Shown here in pieces: positions 1 through 8,617 of a stretch of DNA of 20,840 nucleotides. Positions within the stretch are counted from its first letter, which is position 1; each line of letters starts with the position of its first letter. The position numbers and the translations under genes were made by a program. Under the pieces are notes generated by a model. That model saw only the letters and a list, made by a program, of their open reading frames with translations. It was not told the DNA's origin and did no database searches. This DNA comes from Bacillota bacterium (lineage in GTDB: Bacteria; Bacillota; Clostridia; Lachnospirales; Lachnospiraceae), in assembly GCA_023460575.1 (NCBI GenBank), contig JAEWPQ010000241.1, positions 1 to 20,840 on the forward strand, in the 5' to 3' direction.

Positions 1-75
1 GTACCTTTATTTGTTGAACAGGGTGATAAGATTAAGATTGATACACGTACAGGTGAATACCTGTCCAGAGTTTAA
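1..75 (+). CDS. efp: Elongation factor P, C-terminal end (partial)
   Basis: The window opens in frame in the last 24 codons of a gene that ends at TAA 73-75. The visible residues include VEQGDKIKIDTRTGEYLSRV, which is the typical C-terminus of elongation factor P (third OB-fold domain, ending in the conserved GEYLSR segment). EF-P binds between the P and E sites of the ribosome and relieves stalling on polyproline stretches. Only the tail is present, so the modification-site loop in the N-terminal domain cannot be checked. A terminator follows within 10 bases, so this gene appears to end its own transcript. Confidence 0.9.
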   Translation, partial: VPLFVEQGDKIKIDTRTGEYLSRV

Positions 76-81
76 TCAGTT

Positions 82-111
82 AAAAAGGGCCGGGAGATCC
101 GGTCTTTTTTT
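82..111 (+). terminator. Rho-independent terminator after efp
   Basis: AGGGCCGG (86-93) pairs with CCGGTCTT (99-106), including two G-U pairs, around a five-base loop. A run of T (105-111) follows directly. It lies 10 bases after the efp stop and before the argS promoter. Confidence 0.8.
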
Positions 112-129
112 CTTTCAGTCTTAAATGAT

Positions 130-158
130 TTGATTTTTTCAGGCAGTTGTAATATAAT
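130..158 (+). promoter_or_regulatory. Sigma-A promoter of argS
   Basis: TTGATT (130-135) and a perfect TATAAT (153-158) are separated by exactly 17 bases, about 50 bases before the argS start. This follows the efp terminator, so argS and the genes behind it probably form a new transcription unit. Confidence 0.75.
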
Positions 159-209
159 TGTTATTTAGCTTAGAAATTTTTGGAATAGAAAAAGGAGATC
201 ATAAAACCG

Positions 210-1979
210 ATGAAGAAGATTCTTGATTTGATTACGGCAGAGATGAAGACAGCTTTTGCAGACAGCGGATACGATGAAATTTATGCAAAGGTGACTTTAT
301 CCAACCGTCCGGATCTTTGCGAGTACCAGTGCAACGGAGCCATGGCGGCAGCCAAAGTTTATAAAAAGAAACCGTTTGATATCGCATCGGAAGTGGTGTC
401 AAAACTTGCCGGAAGTCACGTTTTCTCTTCGGTGGATGCTGTGATGCCCGGATTTATTAATTTAAAAATTGATTCCGGTTATCTGGCGGAATATATGAAT
501 GGAATGGCAGGAGATGACCGGTGCGGCTGTGATATGGCGAAAGAGTCCATGACCATTGTTGTGGATTACGGCGGTGCCAATGTGGCAAAACCCCTTCATG
601 TGGGACACCTCCGATCTGCAGTCATTGGAGAGAGCTTAAAGCGCATGGGACGTTTTCTTGGACATAATATGATCGGCGATGTACATCTGGGAGACTGGGG
701 TCTTCAGATGGGACTTATTATAGAAGAATTAAAAGACAGAAAGCCGGATCTTCCTTATTTTGATGAGTCATTTGAAGGCGAATATCCAAAAGAATCCCCT
801 TTTACCATCGGAGAATTAGAGGAGATTTATCCTGCAGCCAGTTTAAAAGCCAAAGAGGACGAATCTTTCAGCAAAAGAGCTCATGATGCAACTTTGAAAC
901 TGCAGAACGGATATCGCCCTTACCGCGCGATCTGGGAGCACATTATTCATGTTTCCGTTGCTGATTTAAAGATGAATTACGGCAGTCTTAACGTCAACTT
1001 TGAATTGTGGAAGGGAGAAAGTGATGCAGAACCTTATATTCCGCAAGTGATAAAAGAACTGACAGAAAAAGGACTTGCCTATGAGAGCCAGGGAGCCTTA
1101 GTGGTGGATATCGCTTCAGAAGGAGATTCCAAGGAACTGCCTCCATGCATTATAAGAAAATCTGACGGAGCAGCTCTTTATTCCACCTCCGATTTAGGGA
1201 CCATCATTGAAAGAGAAAAAGATATCAGACCGGACTGGTATATTTATGTAACAGACAAACGTCAGGAACTCCATTTTGTTCAGGTGTTCCGTGTGGCGAA
1301 AAAAGCCGGTTTTGTAAACGCTGATAAAAAAATGTCCCATCTTGCCTTTGGAACCATGAACGGGAAAGATGGAAAGCCGTTTAAAACAAGAGACGGCGGA
1401 GTGCTGCGTCTGGAAACCCTGATATCTGACATCAGCCAGGCTGCCTATGAAAAGATTATGGAGAATCGAACCGTTTCGGAAGACGAAGCAAGAGAAACTT
1501 CTAAAATTGTTGGAATGGCTGCTTTAAAATATGGCGACCTCTCCAATCAGGCAGCGAAAGATTATATCTTTGATATGGACCGGTTCGTATCCTTTGAAGG
1601 AAATACAGGTCCCTACATTCTTTATACCATTGTGCGTATTAAGTCTATTCTGGCGAAATACCAGACTTTAGAGGACAAATACCAGGGAGAGGAAACCATT
1701 CTTCCTGCTTCCTCAGAAGCAGAAAAGGATTTAATGCTCCAGCTGTCTAAGTACAATGAAGTGACAGAGAGTGCTTTTCTGGAGCTGGCTCCTCATAAGA
1801 TATGCCAGTATGTCTACGAATTAGCTAATGCATTCAACCGCTTCTATCATGAGACAAAGATCATTTCGGAAGAGAATAAAGAGAAGCAGGCCTCATGGAT
1901 CGGACTCCTGCGTCTGGCAAAGAATGTGCTGAACGGCTGCATCGGAGTTTTGGGTATTGAGGCACCGGAACGAATGTAA
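210..1979 (+). CDS. argS: Arginyl-tRNA synthetase
   Basis: This 589-residue protein charges tRNA-Arg with arginine (class I aminoacyl-tRNA synthetase, cytoplasmic). The N-terminal ~110 residues form the Add-1 type domain that recognises the tRNA elbow. The class I signature is HVGH at residues 130-133, in the context AKPLHVGHLRSA, which is diagnostic for ArgRS. In place of a canonical KMSK loop there is the ArgRS-typical segment FGTMNGKDGKPFKTRDGG (about residues 380-397). The C-terminal ~130 residues form the DALR anticodon-binding domain, including ELANAFNRFYHE. Length is normal for the family. The start is preceded by AAAGGAG (191-197) and by a strong promoter. The helicase gene follows after 22 bases, which suggests cotranscription. 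No T-box lies in the short leader, so arginine-tRNA control of that kind is not seen here. Confidence 0.97.
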   Translation: MKKILDLITAEMKTAFADSGYDEIYAKVTLSNRPDLCEYQCNGAMAAAKVYKKKPFDIASEVVSKLAGSHVFSSVDAVMPGFINLKIDSGYLAEYMNGMAGDDRCGCDMAKESMTIVVDYGGANVAKPLHVGHLRSAVIGESLKRMGRFLGHNMIGDVHLGDWGLQMGLIIEELKDRKPDLPYFDESFEGEYPKESPFTIGELEEIYPAASLKAKEDESFSKRAHDATLKLQNGYRPYRAIWEHIIHVSVADLKMNYGSLNVNFELWKGESDAEPYIPQVIKELTEKGLAYESQGALVVDIASEGDSKELPPCIIRKSDGAALYSTSDLGTIIEREKDIRPDWYIYVTDKRQELHFVQVFRVAKKAGFVNADKKMSHLAFGTMNGKDGKPFKTRDGGVLRLETLISDISQAAYEKIMENRTVSEDEARETSKIVGMAALKYGDLSNQAAKDYIFDMDRFVSFEGNTGPYILYTIVRIKSILAKYQTLEDKYQGEETILPASSEAEKDLMLQLSKYNEVTESAFLELAPHKICQYVYELANAFNRFYHETKIISEENKEKQASWIGLLRLAKNVLNGCIGVLGIEAPERM

Positions 1980-2001
1980 AAGTGAACGGATGTGAGGGGT
2001 T

Positions 2002-5000
2002 ATGAAAGTATCACAGATAACTGCCAATGCTTTTTGGAAGGGCGAAACAGGAGTTAAGGCCTTGGTGGAAGATCAGGGAAAAGAATATAGAGCAAGTCTT
2101 CATCTCAAGGGTAGTCAGGTTTTTGACTACTCTTGTTCCTGTGCCCAGGGAAATTCCTATCGGGGGATGTGCGCTCACTGTCAGGCTCTTTTTAAAGCTT
2201 ATGAGGAACAGGAAGCAGGTAATCAGGGTAAACTGGTTACTACCTCTGCCCAGGCGAGAGCCATGATCCGCGAGTATACCAACGGGGAAGTTGCCAGAAT
2301 TATGAGTGAAGGTCAGGAAGAACAGATTTATCTTTCTGTATCGGTGCTGGTAAACCGCAGAGAGGTGAAGCTGGAAGTAAAGCTGGGCAGAGACCGCCTT
2401 TATCTTGTAAAGGATTTAGCCGCCTTTGCAGATGCCATGGATCATGGAATCTATGTGGAATATGGGAAAAATCTGTCATTTTATCATAACCGGTCTGTTT
2501 TTGTGAAGGAAAGCCGGCCGCTGCTGGATTTTATGCTGGAAGTCATTAATTCCTACTGTGAGCAATATGAGCAGATGCAGAAAAGCTCTTTTTCTGCACG
2601 TCCGGTTATGCGGTATTTAAATCTGAGTAAAACGGCCAGAGACAGGTTTTTCCAGATTATGAAAGGGAATACTCTGGAGTTTGAGGATCACAGGGGAGAG
2701 AAAAGAAAGCTGGAGATCTCCTGGCGCAATCCGGATCTGACTGTGGTGGCAGCCCGTGAAGGAAGAGACGGAGTCCGTGTATCCATTGATAAAAACCTTT
2801 TGGTGCTGAGGGGGGAGACCCATCTTTATCTTGGTGATTTAAAGCGCCTTTATTGCTGCGACCAGTCCTGCAGTGAAACACTGGGAGTTTTTTTGAGCCA
2901 GATGATGAGCGGTTATGGTGTGGATTATCAGACGGTAATCAATAACAAGGATATGCCCCTTTTTTATGAACGCGTGTTAAAACGCATTGCCGCTTACTGC
3001 AGCATTGATTCAGGAAGTCTTAATCTGGAGTCTTTTAAACCGGAAGAATTAAAAGCCAGGTTTGATTTCGATTCCGATGGTTTCAATAAGCTGGTTCTGC
3101 GGCCTACTCTTTCCTACGGAAGCTATTCCTTTCAGCCGGTTGAGGATGAAAAGCTGCCCCGAACCGTATGCAGAGATGTTCCGGGAGAATTCCGTATCAG
3201 CCAGCTGATCACCAGATATTTTAAATACAGGGAATATGAATCGGACTATCCTGCAATTAAGGATGACGAGGAAGCAGTTTATCGTCTTCTGACAGAAGGG
3301 GTAAGAGAATTTATGGCTGTGGGAGAGGTTTATTTTTCCGAGTCATTTAAAAAACTGAAGGTGCTTCCTCCGCCTAAAATTTCTGTCGGTGTAAAAAGTG
3401 CGGGAAACTGGCTTGAACTCAATGTGGAAGCAGGTGAATTAACCGGTCAGGATTTAGCCAGGCTTTTATCCGAATACAGCAGAAAAAAGAAGTATTACAG
3501 GCTAAGAAGCGGGGAATTTGTGAATCTTGAGGATAACGGACTGATTACCATTGCAAAGCTGGTTGAGGGACTTGGTATGAATCCGGATGAGATGGAGAAC
3601 AAAAATTTCCGTCTGCCCAAATACAGAGCTCTTTATCTGGATGGTCTTTTTAAAGAAGAAAGCGGCATAACATTATACAGGGATCAGTTGTACAAAGCGG
3701 TTGTACGTGGTATGAAATCCATAGAGGACAGCGATTTCGAGATACCCCAGTCCTTAAGGTCTGTACTCAGAGGATACCAGAAGACTGGATACCGCTGGCT
3801 TAAGACTCTTGATAAATACGGATTCGGTGGAATTCTTGCGGATGATATGGGACTTGGCAAGACCATTCAGGTTATCGCCCTGATTCTGGACGAAGCCCGG
3901 ATTAATCCGGATGCCAGCTTTCTTGTTGTCTGCCCGGCTTCCCTTGTCTATAACTGGGAGAATGAGATTCATCTCTTTGCACCGGCTTTAAATGTGAAAA
4001 CAGTCACAGGTACGGCGGCAGAGAGAGAAGATCAGTTAAAGAATCTGGAGAAAGGAAGTGTTGTCGTCACTTCCTACGATCTGCTGAAAAGAGATGCAGA
4101 CCTTTATGAAGGAAGAACATTCCGTTTTCAGATCATCGATGAAGCCCAGTACATCAAGAATGCATCCACCCAGAGTGCCAAAGCCGTTAAATCGGTTGAT
4201 GCTGTCTGCAGATTTGCATTGACAGGTACCCCCATAGAAAACCGCCTTTCTGAGCTGTGGAGTATTTTTGATTTTCTGATGCCTGGTTTTCTTTTTCATT
4301 ATCAGAAGTTTAAAAAAGAATATGAGATGCCCATAGTTAAGAATCAGGAGCAATGGGTGCTTGACAGCCTTCACCGCCTGATCGGCCCGTTTATTTTAAG
4401 AAGACTGAAAAAAGACGTATTAAAGGAACTGCCTGACAAACTGGAAACAGTGGTATACTCCGCGTTTGACAAAGAGCAAAAGGATTTATATACGGCAAAT
4501 GCGTACCGCTTAAAGACAGAACTGGAAAACGGAGAAAACAGAACCGGAAGAGACAGTATTCAGATACTGGCAGAGCTTACAAGGCTGCGCCAGATCTGCT
4601 GTGACCCCCATTTATGCTATGAAAATTACAGGGGAGATTCTGCAAAACTTGAGACCTGCGTTGACTTAATTAAAAATGGAGTGGAGGGAGGACATAAGAT
4701 CCTGTTGTTTTCCCAGTTCACCTCCATGCTGGAGATTATCGAAAACAGGCTGAAGGGGGAAGGAATTTCCTACTATATGCTGACCGGGGGCACTCCTAAG
4801 GAGGAGAGGCTTCATATGGTCAATTCCTTTAAAAAAGATGAGATACCGCTGTTTCTTATATCCTTAAAAGCTGGGGGAACCGGTCTTAACTTAACCGCAG
4901 CGGATATGGTAATTCATTTTGACCCGTGGTGGAATGTTGCAGCCCAGAACCAGGCCACAGACCGTGCTCACAGAATCGGACAGAATAAACAGGTGACTGT

Positions 5001-5148
5001 ATTTAAGTTAATCACCAAGGGGACCATTGAAGAAAATATTTTAAAGCTTCAGGAATCAAAAAAGGATCTGGCAGAGCAGATTATAACAGAGGGTACAGTT
5101 TCCCTAAGCAATCTGACGAAGGAAGATTTGCTTGGGCTTCTGGATTAA
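2002..5148 (+). CDS. SWIM zinc-finger SNF2/RapA-type helicase (DEAD/DEAH superfamily 2)
   Basis: This is a 1048-residue double-stranded-DNA translocase of the bacterial SNF2 family. An N-terminal SWIM zinc finger is visible as C45, C47, C57, H59 (CxCx9CxH). The middle part (roughly 120-560) matches the layout of the bacterial SNF2-helicase-associated region. The ATPase core starts near residue 590: Walker A DDMGLGKT at 614-621, Walker B DEAQ at 713-716, and motif VI DRAHRIGQ at 987-994. All catalytic motifs are intact, so the protein should be active. The family remodels protein-DNA or polymerase-DNA complexes, but the cellular role of the SWIM-bearing clostridial members is not established. 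GAGGGG (1994-1999) is the ribosome binding site. The gene sits 22 bases after argS and 19 bases before the flavoprotein gene, which suggests one operon. Confidence 0.93.
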   Translation: MKVSQITANAFWKGETGVKALVEDQGKEYRASLHLKGSQVFDYSCSCAQGNSYRGMCAHCQALFKAYEEQEAGNQGKLVTTSAQARAMIREYTNGEVARIMSEGQEEQIYLSVSVLVNRREVKLEVKLGRDRLYLVKDLAAFADAMDHGIYVEYGKNLSFYHNRSVFVKESRPLLDFMLEVINSYCEQYEQMQKSSFSARPVMRYLNLSKTARDRFFQIMKGNTLEFEDHRGEKRKLEISWRNPDLTVVAAREGRDGVRVSIDKNLLVLRGETHLYLGDLKRLYCCDQSCSETLGVFLSQMMSGYGVDYQTVINNKDMPLFYERVLKRIAAYCSIDSGSLNLESFKPEELKARFDFDSDGFNKLVLRPTLSYGSYSFQPVEDEKLPRTVCRDVPGEFRISQLITRYFKYREYESDYPAIKDDEEAVYRLLTEGVREFMAVGEVYFSESFKKLKVLPPPKISVGVKSAGNWLELNVEAGELTGQDLARLLSEYSRKKKYYRLRSGEFVNLEDNGLITIAKLVEGLGMNPDEMENKNFRLPKYRALYLDGLFKEESGITLYRDQLYKAVVRGMKSIEDSDFEIPQSLRSVLRGYQKTGYRWLKTLDKYGFGGILADDMGLGKTIQVIALILDEARINPDASFLVVCPASLVYNWENEIHLFAPALNVKTVTGTAAEREDQLKNLEKGSVVVTSYDLLKRDADLYEGRTFRFQIIDEAQYIKNASTQSAKAVKSVDAVCRFALTGTPIENRLSELWSIFDFLMPGFLFHYQKFKKEYEMPIVKNQEQWVLDSLHRLIGPFILRRLKKDVLKELPDKLETVVYSAFDKEQKDLYTANAYRLKTELENGENRTGRDSIQILAELTRLRQICCDPHLCYENYRGDSAKLETCVDLIKNGVEGGHKILLFSQFTSMLEIIENRLKGEGISYYMLTGGTPKEERLHMVNSFKKDEIPLFLISLKAGGTGLNLTAADMVIHFDPWWNVAAQNQATDRAHRIGQNKQVTVFKLITKGTIEENILKLQESKKDLAEQIITEGTVSLSNLTKEDLLGLLD

Positions 5149-5167
5149 AGAAAGGATAGGGAATGTC

Positions 5168-5791
5168 ATGAAAGTTTTGCTGTTAAACGGAAGTCCTCAT
5201 AAAGAGGGCTGCACCAACAGGGCCCTTCTTGAAGTGGCAGGGTCATTAAAAGCAGAGGGAATCAATACAGAACTGGTTCATTTGGGAAATAAAGCCATTC
5301 ATGGATGCATTGCATGCGGAACATGCATGAAAAAGGGAGCCTGTGTATTTGAGGATGATCCCGTAAATGAGTTTATTGAAAAGATGAAACAGGCAGATGG
5401 TCTTATTGTAGGTTCTCCGGTTTATTATGCGTCTGCCAATGGAACTCTTTTTTCGTTCCTTGACCGTCTATTTTATGCAGGGGGGAGAAATTTTGCCCAT
5501 AAGCCGGGAGCTGCCATAGCATCTGCACGGAGAGCGGGTACTACGGCCACACTTGATGCCTTAAATAAATATTTTACCATTGCCCAGATGCCCCTGGTTT
5601 CCTCATCCTATTGGAATATGGTACATGGAAGAACTCCGGAGGATGTAGAGCAGGATCTGGAAGGACTTTACACAATGAGGACTCTCGGTAAAAACATGGC
5701 ATGGCTTTTAAAATGTATTGAGGCCGGAAAGGCAGCAGGAATCAGCCTTCCAAATAAAGAAGAAAAAGTCTGGACTAACTTTATCCGATAA
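5168..5791 (+). CDS. Iron-sulfur flavoprotein / NADPH-dependent FMN reductase family protein
   Basis: This 207-residue flavodoxin-fold protein probably binds FMN and moves electrons in the cytoplasm. The N-terminus VLLLNGSPHKEGCTN (residues 3-17) is the phosphate-binding loop of the FMN reductase family, and GSPVYYASANGTLFSFLDR is the second flavin-contact segment. Between them, C47, C50, C53 and C59 form a CX2CX2CX5C motif that fits the compact 4Fe-4S motif of archaeal/clostridial iron-sulfur flavoproteins (Isf). I chose ATG 5168 because the protein then begins directly at the beta strand, with AAAGGA at 5151-5156. An in-frame upstream start at 5132 would overlap the helicase gene and add 12 residues without homology. 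It is the last gene before the nrdDG promoter, and no terminator is visible after it. Physiological substrate unknown. Confidence 0.85.
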   Translation: MKVLLLNGSPHKEGCTNRALLEVAGSLKAEGINTELVHLGNKAIHGCIACGTCMKKGACVFEDDPVNEFIEKMKQADGLIVGSPVYYASANGTLFSFLDRLFYAGGRNFAHKPGAAIASARRAGTTATLDALNKYFTIAQMPLVSSSYWNMVHGRTPEDVEQDLEGLYTMRTLGKNMAWLLKCIEAGKAAGISLPNKEEKVWTNFIR

Positions 5792-5807
5792 AATTCCAAA
5801 AATCTCC

Positions 5808-5835
5808 TTTACATTTTTGCTGGGTGGTGTATAAT
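5808..5835 (+). promoter_or_regulatory. Sigma-A promoter of nrdDG
   Basis: TTTACA (5808-5813) and a perfect TATAAT (5830-5835) are 16 bases apart. The expected transcription start falls at about 5842, exactly at the left edge of the NrdR-type palindrome, so repressor binding there would block initiation. Confidence 0.75.
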
Positions 5836-5841
5836 TAAAAA

Positions 5842-5889
5842 GCACTATATGTAGTGGAGAATTGAATTGACATACAAAATATTGAACAG
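5842..5889 (+). promoter_or_regulatory. NrdR box pair (one strong, one degenerate)
   Basis: The strong site is CACTATATGTAGTG (5843-5856), a CACTA-N4-TAGTG palindrome that agrees with the NrdR consensus acaCwAtATaTwGtgt at about 13 of 16 positions. A weaker site begins at 5874 (ACAAAATAT...), keeping mainly the left half of the consensus. The two sites start 32 bases apart, which matches the three-helical-turn spacing known for tandem NrdR boxes. NrdR is the ATP-cone repressor of ribonucleotide reductase genes. No nrdR gene lies in this window. The first site is well supported; the second is tentative. Confidence 0.7.
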
Positions 5890-5904
5890 GTTAGGGTGAC
5901 AGAA

Positions 5905-8034
5905 ATGATAAAAGTACAAAAGCGCGATGGCAGAATTGTGGAGTATGACAGAGATAAGATCGTCAAGGCGATTCGCAAGGCGAATGCTGAGGTGGATCTT
6001 GCTGAGCAGGCTGGTGAGGACATGATAGATGCCATTTTAGATCATGTGGAGAGTTGTTCAGAAGACGTGATGAATGTGGAAACCATTCAGGACATGATCG
6101 AAAGCGGTCTTGTAAATAACAACAAATATACATTATCTAAAAAGTATATCATATACCGTTACCAGAGAGCTCTGCTTCGCAAAGCCAATACAACGGATGA
6201 ATCCATTTTAAAGCTGATTAAGAATGAGAACAAAGAGCTGGCAGAGGAAAACTCCAATAAGAATACCATTCTTGCATCCACACAGAGAGATTATATTGCA
6301 GGAGAGGTTTCCAGGGATTTAACAAAGAGAATGCTTCTGCCGGAGAGGATTTCTCTTGCCCATGAACAGGGAGCCATTCATTTTCATGATGCGGATTATT
6401 TTGTGCAGCCGATTTTTAACTGCTGTCTGATCAACATCGGGGACATGCTGGATCATGGCACTGTGATGAATGAGAAGATGATTGAAAGTCCCAGGAGTTT
6501 CCAGGTAGCCTGTACAGTTATGACCCAGATTATTGCGGCGGTTGCCAGCAATCAGTACGGAGGCCAGTCAGTAGACATCCGTCATCTGGGAAAATATTTA
6601 AGAAAAAGCAGCAATAAATTTCATAAGCAGATCAGAGAAGAGTTCGGCGATACAATATCAGAAGAGATGACAGAGAAGATGGCTTCCATTCGTTTAAGGG
6701 ATGAACTGAAGTCTGGTGTCCAGACCATTCAGTATCAGATCAATACGCTGATGACGACCAATGGCCAGGCGCCCTTTGTTACGCTGTTTTTATGCCTTGA
6801 CGATCAGGATGAATATATTGAAGAAAATGCCTTGATTGTGGAAGAGGTTCTCCGTCAGAGACTGGAGGGCATTAAGAATGAATCCGGTGTCTATGTAACG
6901 CCTGCATTTCCAAAGCTGATTTATGTTCTTGATGAGAACAACTGCTTAAAGGGCGGAAGATATGATTATATAACAAAACTTGCAGTTAAGTGCTCCTCCA
7001 AGCGCATGTATCCGGATTATATTTCAGCAAAGAAGATGCGCGAAAATTATGAGGGCAATGTATTCAGCTGTATGGGCTGCCGCAGCTTTCTCTCGACCTG
7101 GAAGGATGAGAACGGGGACTATAAGTTCGAGGGAAGATTTAATCAGGGTGTCGTAAGCTTAAACCTTCCTCAGATCGGAATTATAGCAAGGGGCGATGAA
7201 GACACGTTCTGGAGCCTTCTGGACGAACGGTTAAATCTTTGCTTTGAAGCTCTGATGTGCAGGCATAAATCACTGGAAGGAACCCTGTCTGACGTAAGCC
7301 CGATTCACTGGCAGTACGGAGCCATAGCAAGGCTGAAAAAGGGAGAGACCATCGATGCTCTGCTTCAAGGCGGATATTCCACAATTTCACTGGGATATAT
7401 CGGTCTCTATGAAACTACCAGGCTCATGAAAGGGGTCAGCCATACCACTCCCGAAGGGGAGCAGTTTGCCCTTTGTGTTATGAACTACATGAGAGAGAGG
7501 GTAGACAAGTGGAAGGAAGAGACAGGTCTTGGATTTGGACTGTACGGGACTCCGGCAGAATCTCTTTGCTACCGCTTTGCAAAGATTGATAGAGAGCGTT
7601 TTGGCAGCATTCCTGATGTAACGGATAAGGGGTATTATACAAACTCCTATCATGTGGATGTCAGAGAACATATTGATGCATTTACCAAATTTAACTTTGA
7701 GAGCCAGTTCCAGAAGATTTCTTCCGGAGGCGCCATTTCCTATGTGGAAGTTCCCAATATGAAGCACAATTTACAGGCAATGGAAGATGTAGTTAAATTT
7801 ATCTATGACAACATTCAGTATGCTGAATTTAATACAAAGTCCGACTACTGCCAGGTATGCGGATTTGACGGTGAGATTATAATTAATGATAATATGGAGT
7901 GGGAATGCCCCCAGTGCCATAATAAAGATAAAAACCGTATGAATGTAACCAGAAGAACCTGCGGCTATTTAGGAGAAAATTTCTGGAATACAGGTAAGAC
8001 AAAAGAAATTAAATCCAGAGTACTGCATCTTTAG
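5905..8034 (+). CDS. nrdD: Anaerobic (class III) ribonucleoside-triphosphate reductase
   Basis: NrdD reduces ribonucleoside triphosphates to deoxyribonucleotides for DNA synthesis without oxygen, using a glycyl radical. At 709 residues it is full length. An ATP-cone domain fills residues 1 to about 90 (VQKRDGRIVEYDRDKI), consistent with allosteric control. The catalytic barrel carries the HFHDADYF segment and CMGCRS. Near the C-terminus are two zinc-binding cysteine pairs (C649/C652 and C668/C671), then the glycyl radical site RRTCGYLGENFWNTG with Gly687. ATG 5905 is preferred because GGTGA (5895-5899) lies five bases upstream; a GTG at 5896 would add three residues. nrdG follows after nine bases, so reductase and activase are cotranscribed. 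Regulation by NrdR is indicated by the palindrome in the promoter. Confidence 0.96.
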   Translation: MIKVQKRDGRIVEYDRDKIVKAIRKANAEVDLAEQAGEDMIDAILDHVESCSEDVMNVETIQDMIESGLVNNNKYTLSKKYIIYRYQRALLRKANTTDESILKLIKNENKELAEENSNKNTILASTQRDYIAGEVSRDLTKRMLLPERISLAHEQGAIHFHDADYFVQPIFNCCLINIGDMLDHGTVMNEKMIESPRSFQVACTVMTQIIAAVASNQYGGQSVDIRHLGKYLRKSSNKFHKQIREEFGDTISEEMTEKMASIRLRDELKSGVQTIQYQINTLMTTNGQAPFVTLFLCLDDQDEYIEENALIVEEVLRQRLEGIKNESGVYVTPAFPKLIYVLDENNCLKGGRYDYITKLAVKCSSKRMYPDYISAKKMRENYEGNVFSCMGCRSFLSTWKDENGDYKFEGRFNQGVVSLNLPQIGIIARGDEDTFWSLLDERLNLCFEALMCRHKSLEGTLSDVSPIHWQYGAIARLKKGETIDALLQGGYSTISLGYIGLYETTRLMKGVSHTTPEGEQFALCVMNYMRERVDKWKEETGLGFGLYGTPAESLCYRFAKIDRERFGSIPDVTDKGYYTNSYHVDVREHIDAFTKFNFESQFQKISSGGAISYVEVPNMKHNLQAMEDVVKFIYDNIQYAEFNTKSDYCQVCGFDGEIIINDNMEWECPQCHNKDKNRMNVTRRTCGYLGENFWNTGKTKEIKSRVLHL

Positions 8035-8043
8035 GAGGCAGCC

Positions 8044-8562
8044 ATGTATTATGCAACAATAAAACCCACCGATGTTGCCAACGGACCCGGTGTGAGGGTA
8101 TCCTTGTTTGTCAGCGGCTGCACCCATTACTGTAAGGGTTGCTTTAACGCGGAAGCCTGGGATTTTCACTATGGAGAAGAGTTCACAAAGAATACGGAGG
8201 AGCTGATAACCGGATATCTGGATCACAGCTATATTGCAGGGTTTACCCTTCTTGGAGGGGAGCCCATGCATCCGGAAAACCAGAAAGGAATTCTGCATCT
8301 GGTGGAAGACGTCCGGCGCCGGTTTCCTGATAAAACCATCTGGTGTTATACAGGATATGACTTTGAAAAAGATATACTGGGAGATATGGCTGAAAGAGTT
8401 CCGGAGACCCGCAGGATTTTAGCCTGCCTTGATGTTTTGGTAGATGGAAAATTTGTAGAAGAGAAAAAGGACTTAAAACTTCGATTTAAAGGATCTTCCA
8501 ATCAGAGAATTATAAAGGTTCCTGAATCTCTGGCTTTGGGTGAAGTTATATTATGGGAATAA
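8044..8562 (+). CDS. nrdG: Anaerobic ribonucleotide reductase activating protein (radical SAM)
   Basis: NrdG uses S-adenosylmethionine and a 4Fe-4S cluster to create the glycyl radical on NrdD. The cluster motif CTHYCKGC (C26, C30, C33; CX3CX2C) and the SAM-binding LLGGEP segment are both present. The length of 172 residues is normal for the family. TAGGAGG overlaps the nrdD stop and gives a strong ribosome binding site eight bases or so before the ATG. It is the second gene of the nrdDG operon and is followed at once by a hairpin terminator. Confidence 0.96.
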   Translation: MYYATIKPTDVANGPGVRVSLFVSGCTHYCKGCFNAEAWDFHYGEEFTKNTEELITGYLDHSYIAGFTLLGGEPMHPENQKGILHLVEDVRRRFPDKTIWCYTGYDFEKDILGDMAERVPETRRILACLDVLVDGKFVEEKKDLKLRFKGSSNQRIIKVPESLALGEVILWE

Positions 8563-8617
8563 AAAAGCAGGGTGCTGTCCAATGGTGTAAGGCCGGAGGA
8601 GGGCACCCTGTTTTTTG
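8561..8617. terminator. Bidirectional terminator between nrdG and the MATE gene
   Basis: CAGGGTGC (8568-8575) pairs perfectly with GCACCCTG (8603-8610) around a 27-base loop. A tracts (8561-8566) on one side and T tracts (8611-8616) on the other allow it to act in both directions. It lies between two converging genes, which fits shared use. Confidence 0.8.

Noticed and set aside
1330..1400. Missing canonical KMSK motif in ArgRS
   Set aside because: Many bacterial arginyl-tRNA synthetases lack a KMSK sequence and use the FGxMxGKDGKxFKTRxG segment seen here, so this is normal.
4036..4374. Minus-strand open frame of 112 codons inside the helicase gene
   Set aside because: It is a shadow of the conserved helicase core; no ribosome binding site or protein family supports it.
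8561..8617. Hairpin with a 27-base loop as a possible riboswitch or small RNA
   Set aside because: It lies between two converging gene ends with A and T tracts on both sides. A bidirectional terminator explains it fully.
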